Positions 35,592 through 43,235 of a stretch of 64,000 nucleotides of DNA are shown here, piece by piece. Under the pieces are notes generated by a model, which did no database searches, was not told the DNA's origin, and saw nothing but the letters and a program-made list of their open reading frames with translations. Numbering within the stretch: position 1 is the stretch's first letter; every line of letters begins with the position of its first letter. This DNA is from Bryobacterales bacterium (GTDB lineage: Bacteria; Acidobacteriota; Terriglobia; Bryobacterales; Bryobacteraceae): the NCBI GenBank assembly GCA_020852175.1, contig JADZBH010000012.1, positions 62,001 to 126,000 on the forward strand, written 5' to 3'. Position numbers and translations under genes: made by a program.

Positions 35592-36062
35592 TCAGTACTC
35601 CACCCTTCCCGCCGCCGCCGCCCACTCACGGAACGGCGCCAGCCCTTCTTCGGCCAACATGCGCGTGGCGGGCAACCGCCGTTCCTCGATCGCTTTCGGG
35701 ATCTCCTCGTACAGGAACGAATCGTCAAACCCCGCGGCCGCCGCGTCATGCTTGGCCGCCGAGAACCAGATGCGGTCCACGCGCGCCCAATAGCACGCCG
35801 CCAGGCACATGGGACACGGCTCGCAACTGGCGAAGATCTCGCAGCCGCGCAGATCGAACCGCCCCACCGCCTGGCACGCCCGCCGCAGCGCCACCACCTC
35901 GGCATGGGCCGTGGGGTCCAGCGACGACGTCACCAGGTTCGACCCTTCGGCCACGATCACGCCATCGCGCGCCACCACCGCCCCGAACGGTCCGCCCCGT
36001 CCCAGGCGCACGTTCTCCACCGCCACCGCGATCGAACGCCGCAGCAGATCCGCCGTCTCCAT
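35592..36062 (-). CDS. guaD: Guanine deaminase-like nucleoside/base deaminase
   Basis: 156 residues from ATG 36062, set by AGGAGG eight bases upstream. The zinc site is complete: HAEV (His and catalytic Glu) and SCEPCPMC (two Cys ligands). The tail AAAGFDDSFLYEEIPKAIEER matches the bacterial small guanine deaminase group, in which the C-terminus caps the active site, better than TadA or cytidine deaminase. It would convert guanine to xanthine for nitrogen salvage. It starts 12 bp after the enolase-superfamily gene and probably shares its mRNA. Confidence 0.82.
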   Translation of the reverse strand: METADLLRRSIAVAVENVRLGRGGPFGAVVARDGVIVAEGSNLVTSSLDPTAHAEVVALRRACQAVGRFDLRGCEIFASCEPCPMCLAACYWARVDRIWFSAAKHDAAAAGFDDSFLYEEIPKAIEERRLPATRMLAEEGLAPFREWAAAAGRVEY

Positions 36063-36074
36063 GACCCGCACCTC

Positions 36075-37349
36075 CTAGAGCGTCACCGCGCGGTGCTTCT
36101 TCACCCAGTCCGGATCGAATTCCACGCCGAAGCCCGGACCCGTGGGCACCTGAATTTTTCCGTCCGCCACTTTCAAGGGCGAAGTCTTGCACTCATACCG
36201 CACGTTGGTCTTGAAGCTCTTGAACTCGTGGTGCTCGCCGGCGTTCTTCACCGCCGAAACCATGTGGATGTTGTACAGGAAACCCAATCCGCCGCCGGAC
36301 ATGTGAGGCACGAACTCCTTGCCGTAGGCCGCCGCCATGCGCGCCACCTTCATCGACCGGATCAACCCGCCGAAGTAATAGTTGTCCGGCTGCACGATGT
36401 CGATGCCGTCGTTGGCGATCAGCCACCGGAAGCCGTAGAATCCGTAATCCTGCTCGCCGTTGGCCACCGGCAGCGCCAGGGCGCCGGCCACCGCCTTGAT
36501 GTCTTCCAGGTGGTCGAACATCACGGGTTCCTCGAAGTAACGGAACTTGTATTGTTCCAGCAGACGCCCCACGCGGATCGCCTCCGGCACCGTGTAGAAG
36601 CTGTTGGAATCCGCGTACAGCGCCATCTTTTCGCCGAAGGTCTTCCGCACCAGCGGTACGATCTGCTCTGTCCGTCCCGGAGGTCCCTCGGCGTACATGT
36701 CCCGGGTCATGAACATCAACCCGCCCACCTTGATCTTCAGGGCATGCACGTCATATTCGGCCACCGCGCCCTTGATCAGCTCAATCGACTCTTCCACCGG
36801 CTTCTCGCGCCACTCGGTTGCCATGTAGACGCCCACCTGCCGGTTGTGAATCTCCCCGATCAGTTCGCCCACGGGCTTGCCCGCCATCCGTCCCAGCATG
36901 TCGAGAATGGCGAACTCGATGGTGGCCAGCGGCAAGCCGAGAGCCAGCCCATTGAACCGGAAATTGAACTGGTAGATGTAGACTTTGTCCAGTATCAGGT
37001 CGAGCTCGCGCGCATCCTTGCCGATGAAAAACGGCTGAAGGTTCCGCAGGAAGATGGGATACAGAGTGCTCATCGTGCTGTGCGCCACCGACATGCCCTC
37101 GGCGCCGCCGCGCGAGCGCACACGGCACAAATAGCCGTTCCCCAGTTGCAGCAACTCCACCGTCTCGATGATCACCGGTTCGCGGAAGAGCGCCTTCTTC
37201 AACACCGGCTGTTTCAGCACGGCGTCCAGCTTCTCGTACCGCGCCCGCACGGCCTCGGTCATGGCTCCCGCGGCCGGTGTTCCCGCCAGCCCGCCCGCCA
37301 GTCCGCTTGCCATCGCCGCTTTTACAAATCCACGCCGGTTCGCGTTCAT
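36075..37349 (-). CDS. Enolase-superfamily (mandelate racemase/muconate lactonizing type) protein with Tat-like signal
   Basis: 424 residues, with GGAGGG eight bases before the ATG. The N-terminus ([20 protein letters not shown]) is a Tat-type signal. The barrel carries the superfamily residues: Lys in HALKIKVGG, Asp in LYADSNSF, Glu in RYFEEPVMF and VANGEQDYG, and a late His in FVPHMSGGG. Members abstract a proton alpha to a carboxylate with Mg2+. The substrate is likely a sugar acid or amino-acid derivative but cannot be specified. Predicted export is unusual for this superfamily outside acidobacteria and planctomycete-like genomes. Confidence 0.85.
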   Translation of the reverse strand: MNANRRGFVKAAMASGLAGGLAGTPAAGAMTEAVRARYEKLDAVLKQPVLKKALFREPVIIETVELLQLGNGYLCRVRSRGGAEGMSVAHSTMSTLYPIFLRNLQPFFIGKDARELDLILDKVYIYQFNFRFNGLALGLPLATIEFAILDMLGRMAGKPVGELIGEIHNRQVGVYMATEWREKPVEESIELIKGAVAEYDVHALKIKVGGLMFMTRDMYAEGPPGRTEQIVPLVRKTFGEKMALYADSNSFYTVPEAIRVGRLLEQYKFRYFEEPVMFDHLEDIKAVAGALALPVANGEQDYGFYGFRWLIANDGIDIVQPDNYYFGGLIRSMKVARMAAAYGKEFVPHMSGGGLGFLYNIHMVSAVKNAGEHHEFKSFKTNVRYECKTSPLKVADGKIQVPTGPGFGVEFDPDWVKKHRAVTL

Positions 37350-37417
37350 CGCCTTGCCCTCCCATCCGCGGTCCAGGCTATCATGGCGAACGGCCGTTCA
37401 CTCTTTGCTGCCCATGC

Positions 37418-37454
37418 AAAAAGCCGGAAGCCGCGCCCGCGCGCAGCCTCCGGC
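37418..37454 (-). terminator. Rho-independent terminator of sodA
   Basis: On the minus strand GCCGGAGGCTGCGC (37454 to 37441) pairs, with two mismatches, with GCGCGGCTTCCGGC (37436 to 37423) and is followed by TTTTT (37422-37418). It lies about 30 bp after the sodA stop and separates it from the enolase-superfamily gene. Confidence 0.82.
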
Positions 37455-37484
37455 CCGTTCGATCCGATTCGGCGAAAGTGGCGG

Positions 37485-38096
37485 TTACTTCTTCGCCTTG
37501 AACCGCTGCTCGGCCGCGGCCCAGTCCACCACGTTCCACCAGGCGCCCACGTAATCCGGGCGGCGGTTCTGATACTTCAGGTAGTAGGCATGTTCCCACA
37601 CGTCCAGGCCAATGATGGGGTACTTGCCGTCCATCACCGGGTTGTCCTGGTTCGGCGACGAGCTGATTTCAATGGCCTTCCCGTTCCAAACCAGCCACGC
37701 CCAGCCCGAACCGAACCGTGTCGCGGCCGCCGCGCCGAACTTTTGCTTGAAATCATCGAAACCGCCGAAGGCGCCCGTGATCGCCGAGGCCAGTTCGCCC
37801 ACCGGCGCGCCGCCGCCCTTCGGGCCCATGATCTTCCAGAACAGCGAGTGGTTGTAGTGGCCGCCGCCGTTGTTCCGCACCGCCGTGCGAATTCCTTCCG
37901 GCACCGCCGACAGATTGTGCGCCAGCAGTTCCTCGATCGTCTTGCCGTTCAGCTCCGGCGCCGCTTCCAGAGCCTTGTTCAGGTTCGTCACATAAGCGTT
38001 GTGGTGCTTCCCGTGGTGAATCTCCATGGTCAGCTTGTCGATATGCGGCTCCAGCGCGTCATGAGCGTACGGCAGGGCAGGTAGTTCGAATGGCAT
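37485..38096 (-). CDS. sodA: Superoxide dismutase, Mn-type
   Basis: 203 residues, with AAGGAG eight bases upstream. The metal ligands are visible: His in [13 protein letters not shown], His in [11 protein letters not shown], and Asp and His in [12 protein letters not shown]. The active-site Gln sits in the C-terminal half (SSPNQDNPV) and GGGHYNH lacks the Fe-type N-terminal Gln, which favours manganese or cambialistic use. It converts superoxide to oxygen and hydrogen peroxide. No leader or signal peptide, so it is cytoplasmic. It has its own terminator; a promoter in the 72-bp gap after gatA is likely but not clear. Confidence 0.96.
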   Translation of the reverse strand: MPFELPALPYAHDALEPHIDKLTMEIHHGKHHNAYVTNLNKALEAAPELNGKTIEELLAHNLSAVPEGIRTAVRNNGGGHYNHSLFWKIMGPKGGGAPVGELASAITGAFGGFDDFKQKFGAAAATRFGSGWAWLVWNGKAIEISSSPNQDNPVMDGKYPIIGLDVWEHAYYLKYQNRRPDYVGAWWNVVDWAAAEQRFKAKK

Positions 38097-38168
38097 TCCC
38101 AGTTCTCCTTCTACGGCCTCAGGCGGCCCAACTAATTGGATGCGGCGGATATCCCGCCGGATTCGCGC

Positions 38169-39614
38169 TCAAGCGGCGTCAACGCCGCCGTTGCGTTCAA
38201 AAGCCTCGGCCAGCCGGAACATGGCGGCCTCTTGGAAATGGTTGGTCAGAATCTGCATCCCCACGGGCAGGCCCGACGACGCCGTGCCGCACGGCACGCT
38301 CATGCACGGGATGCCGGCCAGGTCGCCCGTGATCGTGTAGATATCGGACAGGTACATCGCCAGCGGATCGTCCAGCTTCTCGCCCAGTTTGAACGCCGGG
38401 AAGGGCGACACCGGGGTCACCAGCGCGTCTACTTCGCCGAAAGCATTCTGGAAATCGCGCGAAATCAGCGTCCGCACGCGCTGCGCCTTCAGGTAATACG
38501 CATCGTAGTAGCCGTGGCTCAGAACGTACGTTCCCAGCATGATGCGCCGTTTGCATTCGGCGCCGAAACCATCGCCGCGCGTGTTCCGGTACATGGCGGC
38601 CAGGGTGCCGGAATCCTCGCTTCGCAGGGTGTACTTCACTCCGTCGTAGCGCGCCAGGTTCGAACTCGCCTCGGCCGTGCAGATGATGTAGTAGCACGAG
38701 ATGGCCCACTCGGTGGCGGGCAAACTCACTTCCTTGATTTCACAGCCCAGCTTCTTCAGGGCTTCCACGCCCCTCAGGATCAGGTCTCCAGTCTCGCTGG
38801 CCAGCCCGGCGAAATACTCTTTGGGCAGGCCGATCTTCATGCCGCGCACGTCGCCCGTCATTGCCTCGGCGTAGCGCGGCACGGGAGCGAACGCACTGGT
38901 GGCGTCCATCTCGTCACGGCCGGCAATTGCTTCCAACAGCGCCGCCGTGTCGCGCACGTTGCGACCGAACGGGCCGATGTGATCCAGCGAACTGGCGAAC
39001 GCCACCAGTCCATAACGGGACACTCGGCCATAGGTCGGCGTTACACCCACGACGCCGCAAAAGCTCGCCGGCTGGCGGATGGAACCGCCTGTATCCGAAC
39101 CGAGCGACACCACGGCCGTGCCTTGCGCCACCACGGCCGCCGAACCGCCCGACGAGCCACCGGGCACGCGTTCCAGGTCCACCGGGTTCCGCACCGGCCC
39201 AAACGCCGAGTTTTCGTTCGACGAGCCCATCGCGAACTCATCGCAATTGGCCTTGCCGATCACCACTCCGCCCGCCGCTTCCAACCGTTCCACGGCCGTC
39301 GCATCGTAGGGCGGCACGAACTTTTCCAGCAGGCGCGACCCGCACGTGGTCCGTACGCCCTTGGTGACGATCACGTCCTTCACCGCCACCGGTACGCCAG
39401 CCAGAAGGCCCGCGTCCTCGCCGCGCGCCAGTTTGGCGTCCACCGCATCGGCCGCCGCCCGCGCCCGCGCCTCGCTCAGCATCAGGTAGGCGTTCGTCTT
39501 GGGATTCTCTGCCCCGGCAAAGGCCAGCGCCGCGTCGCACAACTCGCGCGCCGAAAACGCCTTCGCCTTCAGCCCGCTCCTGATTCCATCAATTGTCAGC
39601 TTCGCAATGTCCAT
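38169..39614 (-). CDS. gatA: Glu-tRNA(Gln)/Asp-tRNA(Asn) amidotransferase subunit A
   Basis: 481 residues, the normal GatA length. The amidase Ser-cisSer-Lys triad is present: Lys in AVKDVIVTKG, Ser in PGGSSGGSAA and GSDTGGSIRQPASFCG. FGRNVRD and PTYGRVSRYGL are typical of GatA rather than other amidases. GatA frees ammonia from glutamine for amidation of misacylated tRNA by GatB. gatC lies 22 bp upstream in the same direction; gatB is not in the window. With gatC it forms an operon. Confidence 0.95.
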   Translation of the reverse strand: MDIAKLTIDGIRSGLKAKAFSARELCDAALAFAGAENPKTNAYLMLSEARARAAADAVDAKLARGEDAGLLAGVPVAVKDVIVTKGVRTTCGSRLLEKFVPPYDATAVERLEAAGGVVIGKANCDEFAMGSSNENSAFGPVRNPVDLERVPGGSSGGSAAVVAQGTAVVSLGSDTGGSIRQPASFCGVVGVTPTYGRVSRYGLVAFASSLDHIGPFGRNVRDTAALLEAIAGRDEMDATSAFAPVPRYAEAMTGDVRGMKIGLPKEYFAGLASETGDLILRGVEALKKLGCEIKEVSLPATEWAISCYYIICTAEASSNLARYDGVKYTLRSEDSGTLAAMYRNTRGDGFGAECKRRIMLGTYVLSHGYYDAYYLKAQRVRTLISRDFQNAFGEVDALVTPVSPFPAFKLGEKLDDPLAMYLSDIYTITGDLAGIPCMSVPCGTASSGLPVGMQILTNHFQEAAMFRLAEAFERNGGVDAA

Positions 39615-39636
39615 GAGGTCCGCTTGCTCGCCCTTC

Positions 39637-39936
39637 CTACCGTTCGATCACCTTGGGCACTTTGAAGAAGCCCCCGCCGGGCTGGGGCGCGTTGGCCAGC
39701 GCCGCCTCGTTCGGCAGCGTGGGCCGCTCCATGTCGGCGCGCAAGGTGGCCGTCTCGCTGGCGTCGAACAGCACCTGCGCCATGGCCGGCACGCCCGCCG
39801 TGTCCAACTCATTCAGTTTATCGATGTGGCCCAGAATGCTCTCCATATCCCGCGCCATGCGCGACACCTCTTCCGGCGTCAAACGCAGGTTCGCAAGATC
39901 GGCCACATAGCGGACCTGCTCTTCCGTGATTTTCAT
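39637..39936 (-). CDS. gatC: Glu-tRNA(Gln)/Asp-tRNA(Asn) amidotransferase subunit C
   Basis: 99 residues from ATG 39936; a longer frame to 39993 lacks family support. Typical GatC features are VRYVADLANLRLTPEEVSRM, DMESILGHIDKLNELDT and LRADMERPTL. GatC wraps around GatA and stabilises the GatA-GatB complex. Confidence 0.94.
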   Translation of the reverse strand: MKITEEQVRYVADLANLRLTPEEVSRMARDMESILGHIDKLNELDTAGVPAMAQVLFDASETATLRADMERPTLPNEAALANAPQPGGGFFKVPKVIER

Positions 39937-39989
39937 GGGACTCTCTCTACTTTGACACGCGCCGCCCCGCTCCGCAGCAGAGCGCGGCG

Positions 39990-40406
39990 TCAACCCGCCG
40001 TCGCCCGCCGCCGCGAACGCTCATAAATCCGCGCCAGCACCGGGTCTTCCACATGTTCCGGAGCTTCGCCCGGTCGCAGCCATAGGTGCCGCGCGCTCCC
40101 CTTGGTTTCCACCGCCATGCCACGCCTGTGCGGCACCACCGCCAGCTTCACCGACTCCACCATGGCCCAGCCCGCCACCGCCGTCATCTTCCGCACGATC
40201 TGCGCCAGCAACGGCTCCAACTGCGCCGCCCATACGTCGTCGGCCACCTCCACCGTCAACGTCTTTCCCATCAACCACGAGGGATGCGTGTGCGCGGCCA
40301 GCCGCTTACCCACCGCCGCACGCCAAACCGCGTGCGACAGTTGCTCCTGCGAGCACACTTTTCGCCCCAATCGCGAACTGCCGAGAATCTTGGACGCCCG
40401 CTCCAT
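39990..40406 (-). CDS. DUF721/DciA-like protein
   Basis: 138 residues from ATG 40406; an upstream extension to 40445 overlaps the methyltransferase. The conserved core is VWRAAVGKRLAAHTHPSWLMG and LTVEVADDVWAAQLEPL, as in the DUF721 family, whose DciA members load or regulate the replicative helicase in bacteria without DnaC. It sits between a methyltransferase and gatC. The helicase role is known for the family only. Divergence of the C-terminal half makes the exact subgroup uncertain. Confidence 0.75.
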   Translation of the reverse strand: MERASKILGSSRLGRKVCSQEQLSHAVWRAAVGKRLAAHTHPSWLMGKTLTVEVADDVWAAQLEPLLAQIVRKMTAVAGWAMVESVKLAVVPHRRGMAVETKGSARHLWLRPGEAPEHVEDPVLARIYERSRRRATAG

Positions 40407-40422
40407 GCCAACCGATTTGCCA

Positions 40423-41085
40423 CTATAGCATGCGGCTCCCTTCACGGCTCTCCTCGGTCTTGCCTCTTCTCCAGACCTCGCTGGCCACCAGTCCCCAGCG
40501 CCACTGGCGGCGTGCCACGCAACGAAACCCGGCGCGCTCCAACAGCCCGCGCCAGTCCGGCAGCCGGTTCGTCCTCAGACCCGTCGTCCACCGGAAGAAC
40601 AGATACATGACGCCAAGCCACGCCCGCGCATGGAGACGCCGGCAGCCCGCCTCCGGCTCGCAAAACTCGCTCACCACCCAGAGGCCGCCTGGCGTCAACC
40701 GTTCACTGGCCTGGCGCACCACCTGGCGCGCTTCCTCCTCCCGGAAGCAATCCAGAAAGAAGTGCGTCACCACGGCATCGAACGGCCCTTCGGGCCATGC
40801 GGCTGCCAGCACATCGCCCATCCGCCATTCGACACGTTCCGTCGCTCCCAGGCGCTGCTTCGCCACGCGCACCATTCGCGTGCTGGATTCCATGATCACC
40901 ACCCGCGCCGCGCCATTTTCCCTAACCAGCCGGTTGACGAACCGGCCGTCACCTTCACCCAACACCAGCACCCGCCGCGCTTCGGCCAACTCACCGAGGC
41001 GCTCGAACCGGCACCGCTCCAGCGTGCGTCCGAACGCCGCATACTCCACCCACCGGTATAGGCGCGCCAACCGGTCCGCATTCAT
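40423..41085 (-). CDS. Class I SAM-dependent methyltransferase
   Basis: 220 residues from ATG 41085, which overlaps the upstream membrane gene by four bases. The SAM-binding glycine loop is VLVLGEGDGRF, followed by an acidic residue in VVIMESSTRMV, GDVLAAAWPEGPFDAVVTHF and the post-IV region LTPGGLWVVSEFCEP. The Rossmann methyltransferase fold is clear but the substrate is not. A longer open frame to 41880 runs across the UbiA-like gene and is not real. The UbiA-like membrane neighbour raises the possibility of a quinone- or isoprenoid-related methylation. Confidence 0.85.
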   Translation of the reverse strand: MNADRLARLYRWVEYAAFGRTLERCRFERLGELAEARRVLVLGEGDGRFVNRLVRENGAARVVIMESSTRMVRVAKQRLGATERVEWRMGDVLAAAWPEGPFDAVVTHFFLDCFREEEARQVVRQASERLTPGGLWVVSEFCEPEAGCRRLHARAWLGVMYLFFRWTTGLRTNRLPDWRGLLERAGFRCVARRQWRWGLVASEVWRRGKTEESREGSRML

Positions 41086-41822
41086 AGCAGGAAGATGACC
41101 GGAGCCAGCAGGGCCACGTCCAAAGCCAGCCGCCGGGCCTCTCCCCGCACATTGCGCCGCGCCGCATGCACGGCCAGCAACGCCGCCGCGCTGGCCGCCA
41201 TCGCCCGCCACCACGCACCGCCCGGAACGGCGTACCCCAGCGCCATCAACCCCAAGGCCACCCCATACCATCGCCCCGGTTCGGCGCGCTCCACGCCCAG
41301 CAGGTTCGCCAGCACGAGGGCGAAAAACGCCACGCTCATTCCCGCCATCTCCGTCCGCGGGCCGCCCGCGTTCGTCCAGGCCACCAGAAAGACGCCAGCC
41401 ATGAAGAGTGCCGCCACCAGCGGTTCTTTCGGAAACCACCGCCCGCTCCGTCCGCCGTGCAACACGAGCAGATATGCCGCCACGCCTCCGGCCGCCACCA
41501 AACCCGTGCGCGTCACCTCTTCCCGCAACAGGCTCATCACCGTCACCGCATCCGCCGCCAGCACCGCCGACAACAGAAACAGCATGACGCCCCTGTGCCT
41601 TCGCGAAAACCGGTGCCGTGCCGTGGACGGAGCCAATTGCCCGTCGCGCACGTCCAGCAGCCGGTCCGCCAGGTAAATCGCCCACACCGTGAGTCCCAGC
41701 GCAAGACGTCCAGCCGGCAGCAACATTGTCCCGGTCACCTGCGCGAGCAACGCCTGCCACAGCACGGCCACCACCGGGGCGTCCAGGCTCAGCAGGTTCG
41801 GCCACTGCCACCAGCGCCACAT
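41082..41822 (-). CDS. UbiA-like multi-pass membrane protein (prenyltransferase-like)
   Basis: 246 residues with about seven hydrophobic segments. The N-terminal NLLSLDAPVVAVLWQALLA and the motif IYLADRLLDVRDG sit where UbiA prenyltransferases carry their Asp-rich prenyl-diphosphate site (NDxxDxxxD), here reduced to D-x3-D-x2-D. The second Asp-rich motif is not evident. It may be a divergent or inactive member. It overlaps the methyltransferase start by four bases, so the two are coupled. Confidence 0.55.
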   Translation of the reverse strand: MWRWWQWPNLLSLDAPVVAVLWQALLAQVTGTMLLPAGRLALGLTVWAIYLADRLLDVRDGQLAPSTARHRFSRRHRGVMLFLLSAVLAADAVTVMSLLREEVTRTGLVAAGGVAAYLLVLHGGRSGRWFPKEPLVAALFMAGVFLVAWTNAGGPRTEMAGMSVAFFALVLANLLGVERAEPGRWYGVALGLMALGYAVPGGAWWRAMAASAAALLAVHAARRNVRGEARRLALDVALLAPVIFLL

Positions 41823-41831
41823 GGTGTCCCC

Positions 41832-42857
41832 CTACAGCGTCCGCCGCATGAATCGCGCCAGCGCCAGCCCATCCAGCCAATTAAAAGGAAATTTTCCGGT
41901 CGTATAGTGGCCGCAAGGCAGCGTCACCCGCTCGTGAGGAATGCGCAACTGGCGGAACCGGTCGAGCACCTGACGCGAGTACTCCGCCCGGAAGGTTGTG
42001 TCGTAAGGCGCCCACACCAGCAGGTTGGCGTTGTTCCTCGTGGCCAGCCTTTCCAGGTATGCCGACGGCGAGATCACAGACCAGCAACGGTTCAGTTGCG
42101 CCAGCGTCACACGTCCGTCCAATGCCGTCCTGATGTGCCGGCACGACATGCCCGTCCACACCACATCGCCTACATTCATGGATACATGATTGAACGCCGC
42201 CGCCCGCAACCGCGTCTCGTGCGCCGCCGTCAGTAGCGCGATGCAGGAGCCCAGGCTCGTCCCCAGGATTCCCAACTTCGTGTAGCCCCGCAGCCCGAGC
42301 CAGTCCAGACACGCCCTCGCGTCCACCACCGACTGGCGCGTGGCCTGCACAGTGCGGCCCAGGTTGGCCGAAACATGGTAGTCCGCACGCGTTAACTCCG
42401 GCGGCATTCTCCGATGATGATAAGCCGGGCTCAACCGCAGCGCCGACAACCCGAAACGGTTCAGCAGACGGCATAACCCCAGGTGTGACTCAAAGTCGGA
42501 GTTCCACTGCGGAATCACCAGCACCGCCCGCCCGCCCGCCTGGGCAGCCGGAAAGTATTCCGCATGAACCGTGTTGTTTTCCGCGTGCGGCGACTCGATG
42601 GAACTCGGGAACGTCAGCGTTCCGCCGTCCAACCTCGGGCCATGCGGGCTTTGGTGAACGAAGAATTCTTCAGAACGGGCAACGAACCCCGCTGACCATT
42701 CCGCGAAGGCATGATAAGCCGTACCGTCCCCGTTGCCGTGTTCCAGCCCCAGCCAGTCCAGCCCCCACTCGAACGGACGCCGCGTTCGATTCGTGTCGCG
42801 GTTCGCCAGTGCGGTCTCCCACCGGTTCATCCAGAGGGCATACAAGCGGCTGATCAT
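41832..42857 (-). CDS. Alpha/beta hydrolase-fold protein
   Basis: 341 residues. The nucleophile elbow GTSLGSCIAL is preceded by ARACLDWLGLRGYTKLGIL. An acidic residue is expected near LLVWAPYDTTF, and a late His lies in LPCGHYTTGKFPF, completing a plausible triad. No signal peptide. The substrate is unknown. It is the first gene of the long leftward run ending at 35592 and lies 70 bp downstream of an orphan terminator, so its expression may be controlled by attenuation. Confidence 0.78.
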   Translation of the reverse strand: MISRLYALWMNRWETALANRDTNRTRRPFEWGLDWLGLEHGNGDGTAYHAFAEWSAGFVARSEEFFVHQSPHGPRLDGGTLTFPSSIESPHAENNTVHAEYFPAAQAGGRAVLVIPQWNSDFESHLGLCRLLNRFGLSALRLSPAYHHRRMPPELTRADYHVSANLGRTVQATRQSVVDARACLDWLGLRGYTKLGILGTSLGSCIALLTAAHETRLRAAAFNHVSMNVGDVVWTGMSCRHIRTALDGRVTLAQLNRCWSVISPSAYLERLATRNNANLLVWAPYDTTFRAEYSRQVLDRFRQLRIPHERVTLPCGHYTTGKFPFNWLDGLALARFMRRTL

Positions 42858-42926
42858 GCGGAACTACCAGTCTCGCGCACTCTCTCACGCTTCAGCCACT
42901 CGCACACGCATCTGCTTGCAGGCGGC

Positions 42927-42960
42927 AAAGAAAAAGCCCCGGCGCATGAGCAACCGGGGC
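42927..42960 (-). terminator. Orphan Rho-independent terminator or attenuator before the hydrolase gene
   Basis: On the minus strand GCCCCGG (42960-42954), an eleven-base loop and CCGGGGC (42942-42936) are followed by TTTTTCTTT (42935-42927). The next leftward gene begins 70 bp further on, and no recognised leftward gene lies upstream. It therefore ends a short unassigned RNA or serves as an attenuator in the hydrolase operon leader. A competing stem, ACCGG with CCGGT, can form just upstream. Confidence 0.75.
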
Positions 42961-43158
42961 GGCTTGGCCGGTCTCAAACAGGCGCGTTCTATCTCACACC
43001 TGGGAAAGGAGGCAACCACACCAAAGGAGTAAAAACCTCTAAAGACCCACTCCGTTTGTTGCACGCATCCCGCCAAACCAGTTCCCACGCCCATCGTGCT
43101 TGATTTCAACATAGCCATCAACCGGTTCTACAAAATTCGGAAAATTTGTTTGCCTCAA
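42961..43158 (-). ncRNA. Candidate leftward small RNA or operon leader with anti-Shine-Dalgarno motifs
   Basis: This segment upstream of the orphan terminator contains CCTCCTTTC (43012-43004), identical to the anti-Shine-Dalgarno core at the 3' end of 16S rRNA, and ACTCCTTTGG (43030-43021). It could also encode a 39-residue peptide from TTG 43158 to TAG 43039 (containing VDGYVEIKHDGRGNWFGG), though no ribosome site supports it. Local base composition is lower in GC than neighbouring genes. It could be an independent sRNA or a 5' leader. No firm promoter was identified. Confidence 0.35.
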
Positions 43159-43223
43159 TTCCGGAATTTGGGATTCGAGAGTTACAGGGGCCCGTCCGGC
43201 AACCCGCGCGGGCTACCTTAGGT

Positions 43224-43229
43224 TAGAAT
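43224..43229 (+). promoter_or_regulatory. -10-like element, leaderless type, before the MFS gene
   Basis: TAGAAT at 43224-43229 ends six bases before GTG 43236. The start lacks a good Shine-Dalgarno sequence, which fits a leaderless mRNA. If translation begins at ATG 43257 instead, the leader would be about 20 nt. Confidence 0.4.
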
Positions 43230-43235
43230 GCGGGG

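Noticed and set aside
35568-38084. 838-codon plus-strand frame opposite guaD, the enolase-like gene and sodA
   Set aside because: All three minus-strand genes have intact active sites. The frame spans gene borders and a terminator, and its His/Arg-rich translation is typical of an antisense artefact.
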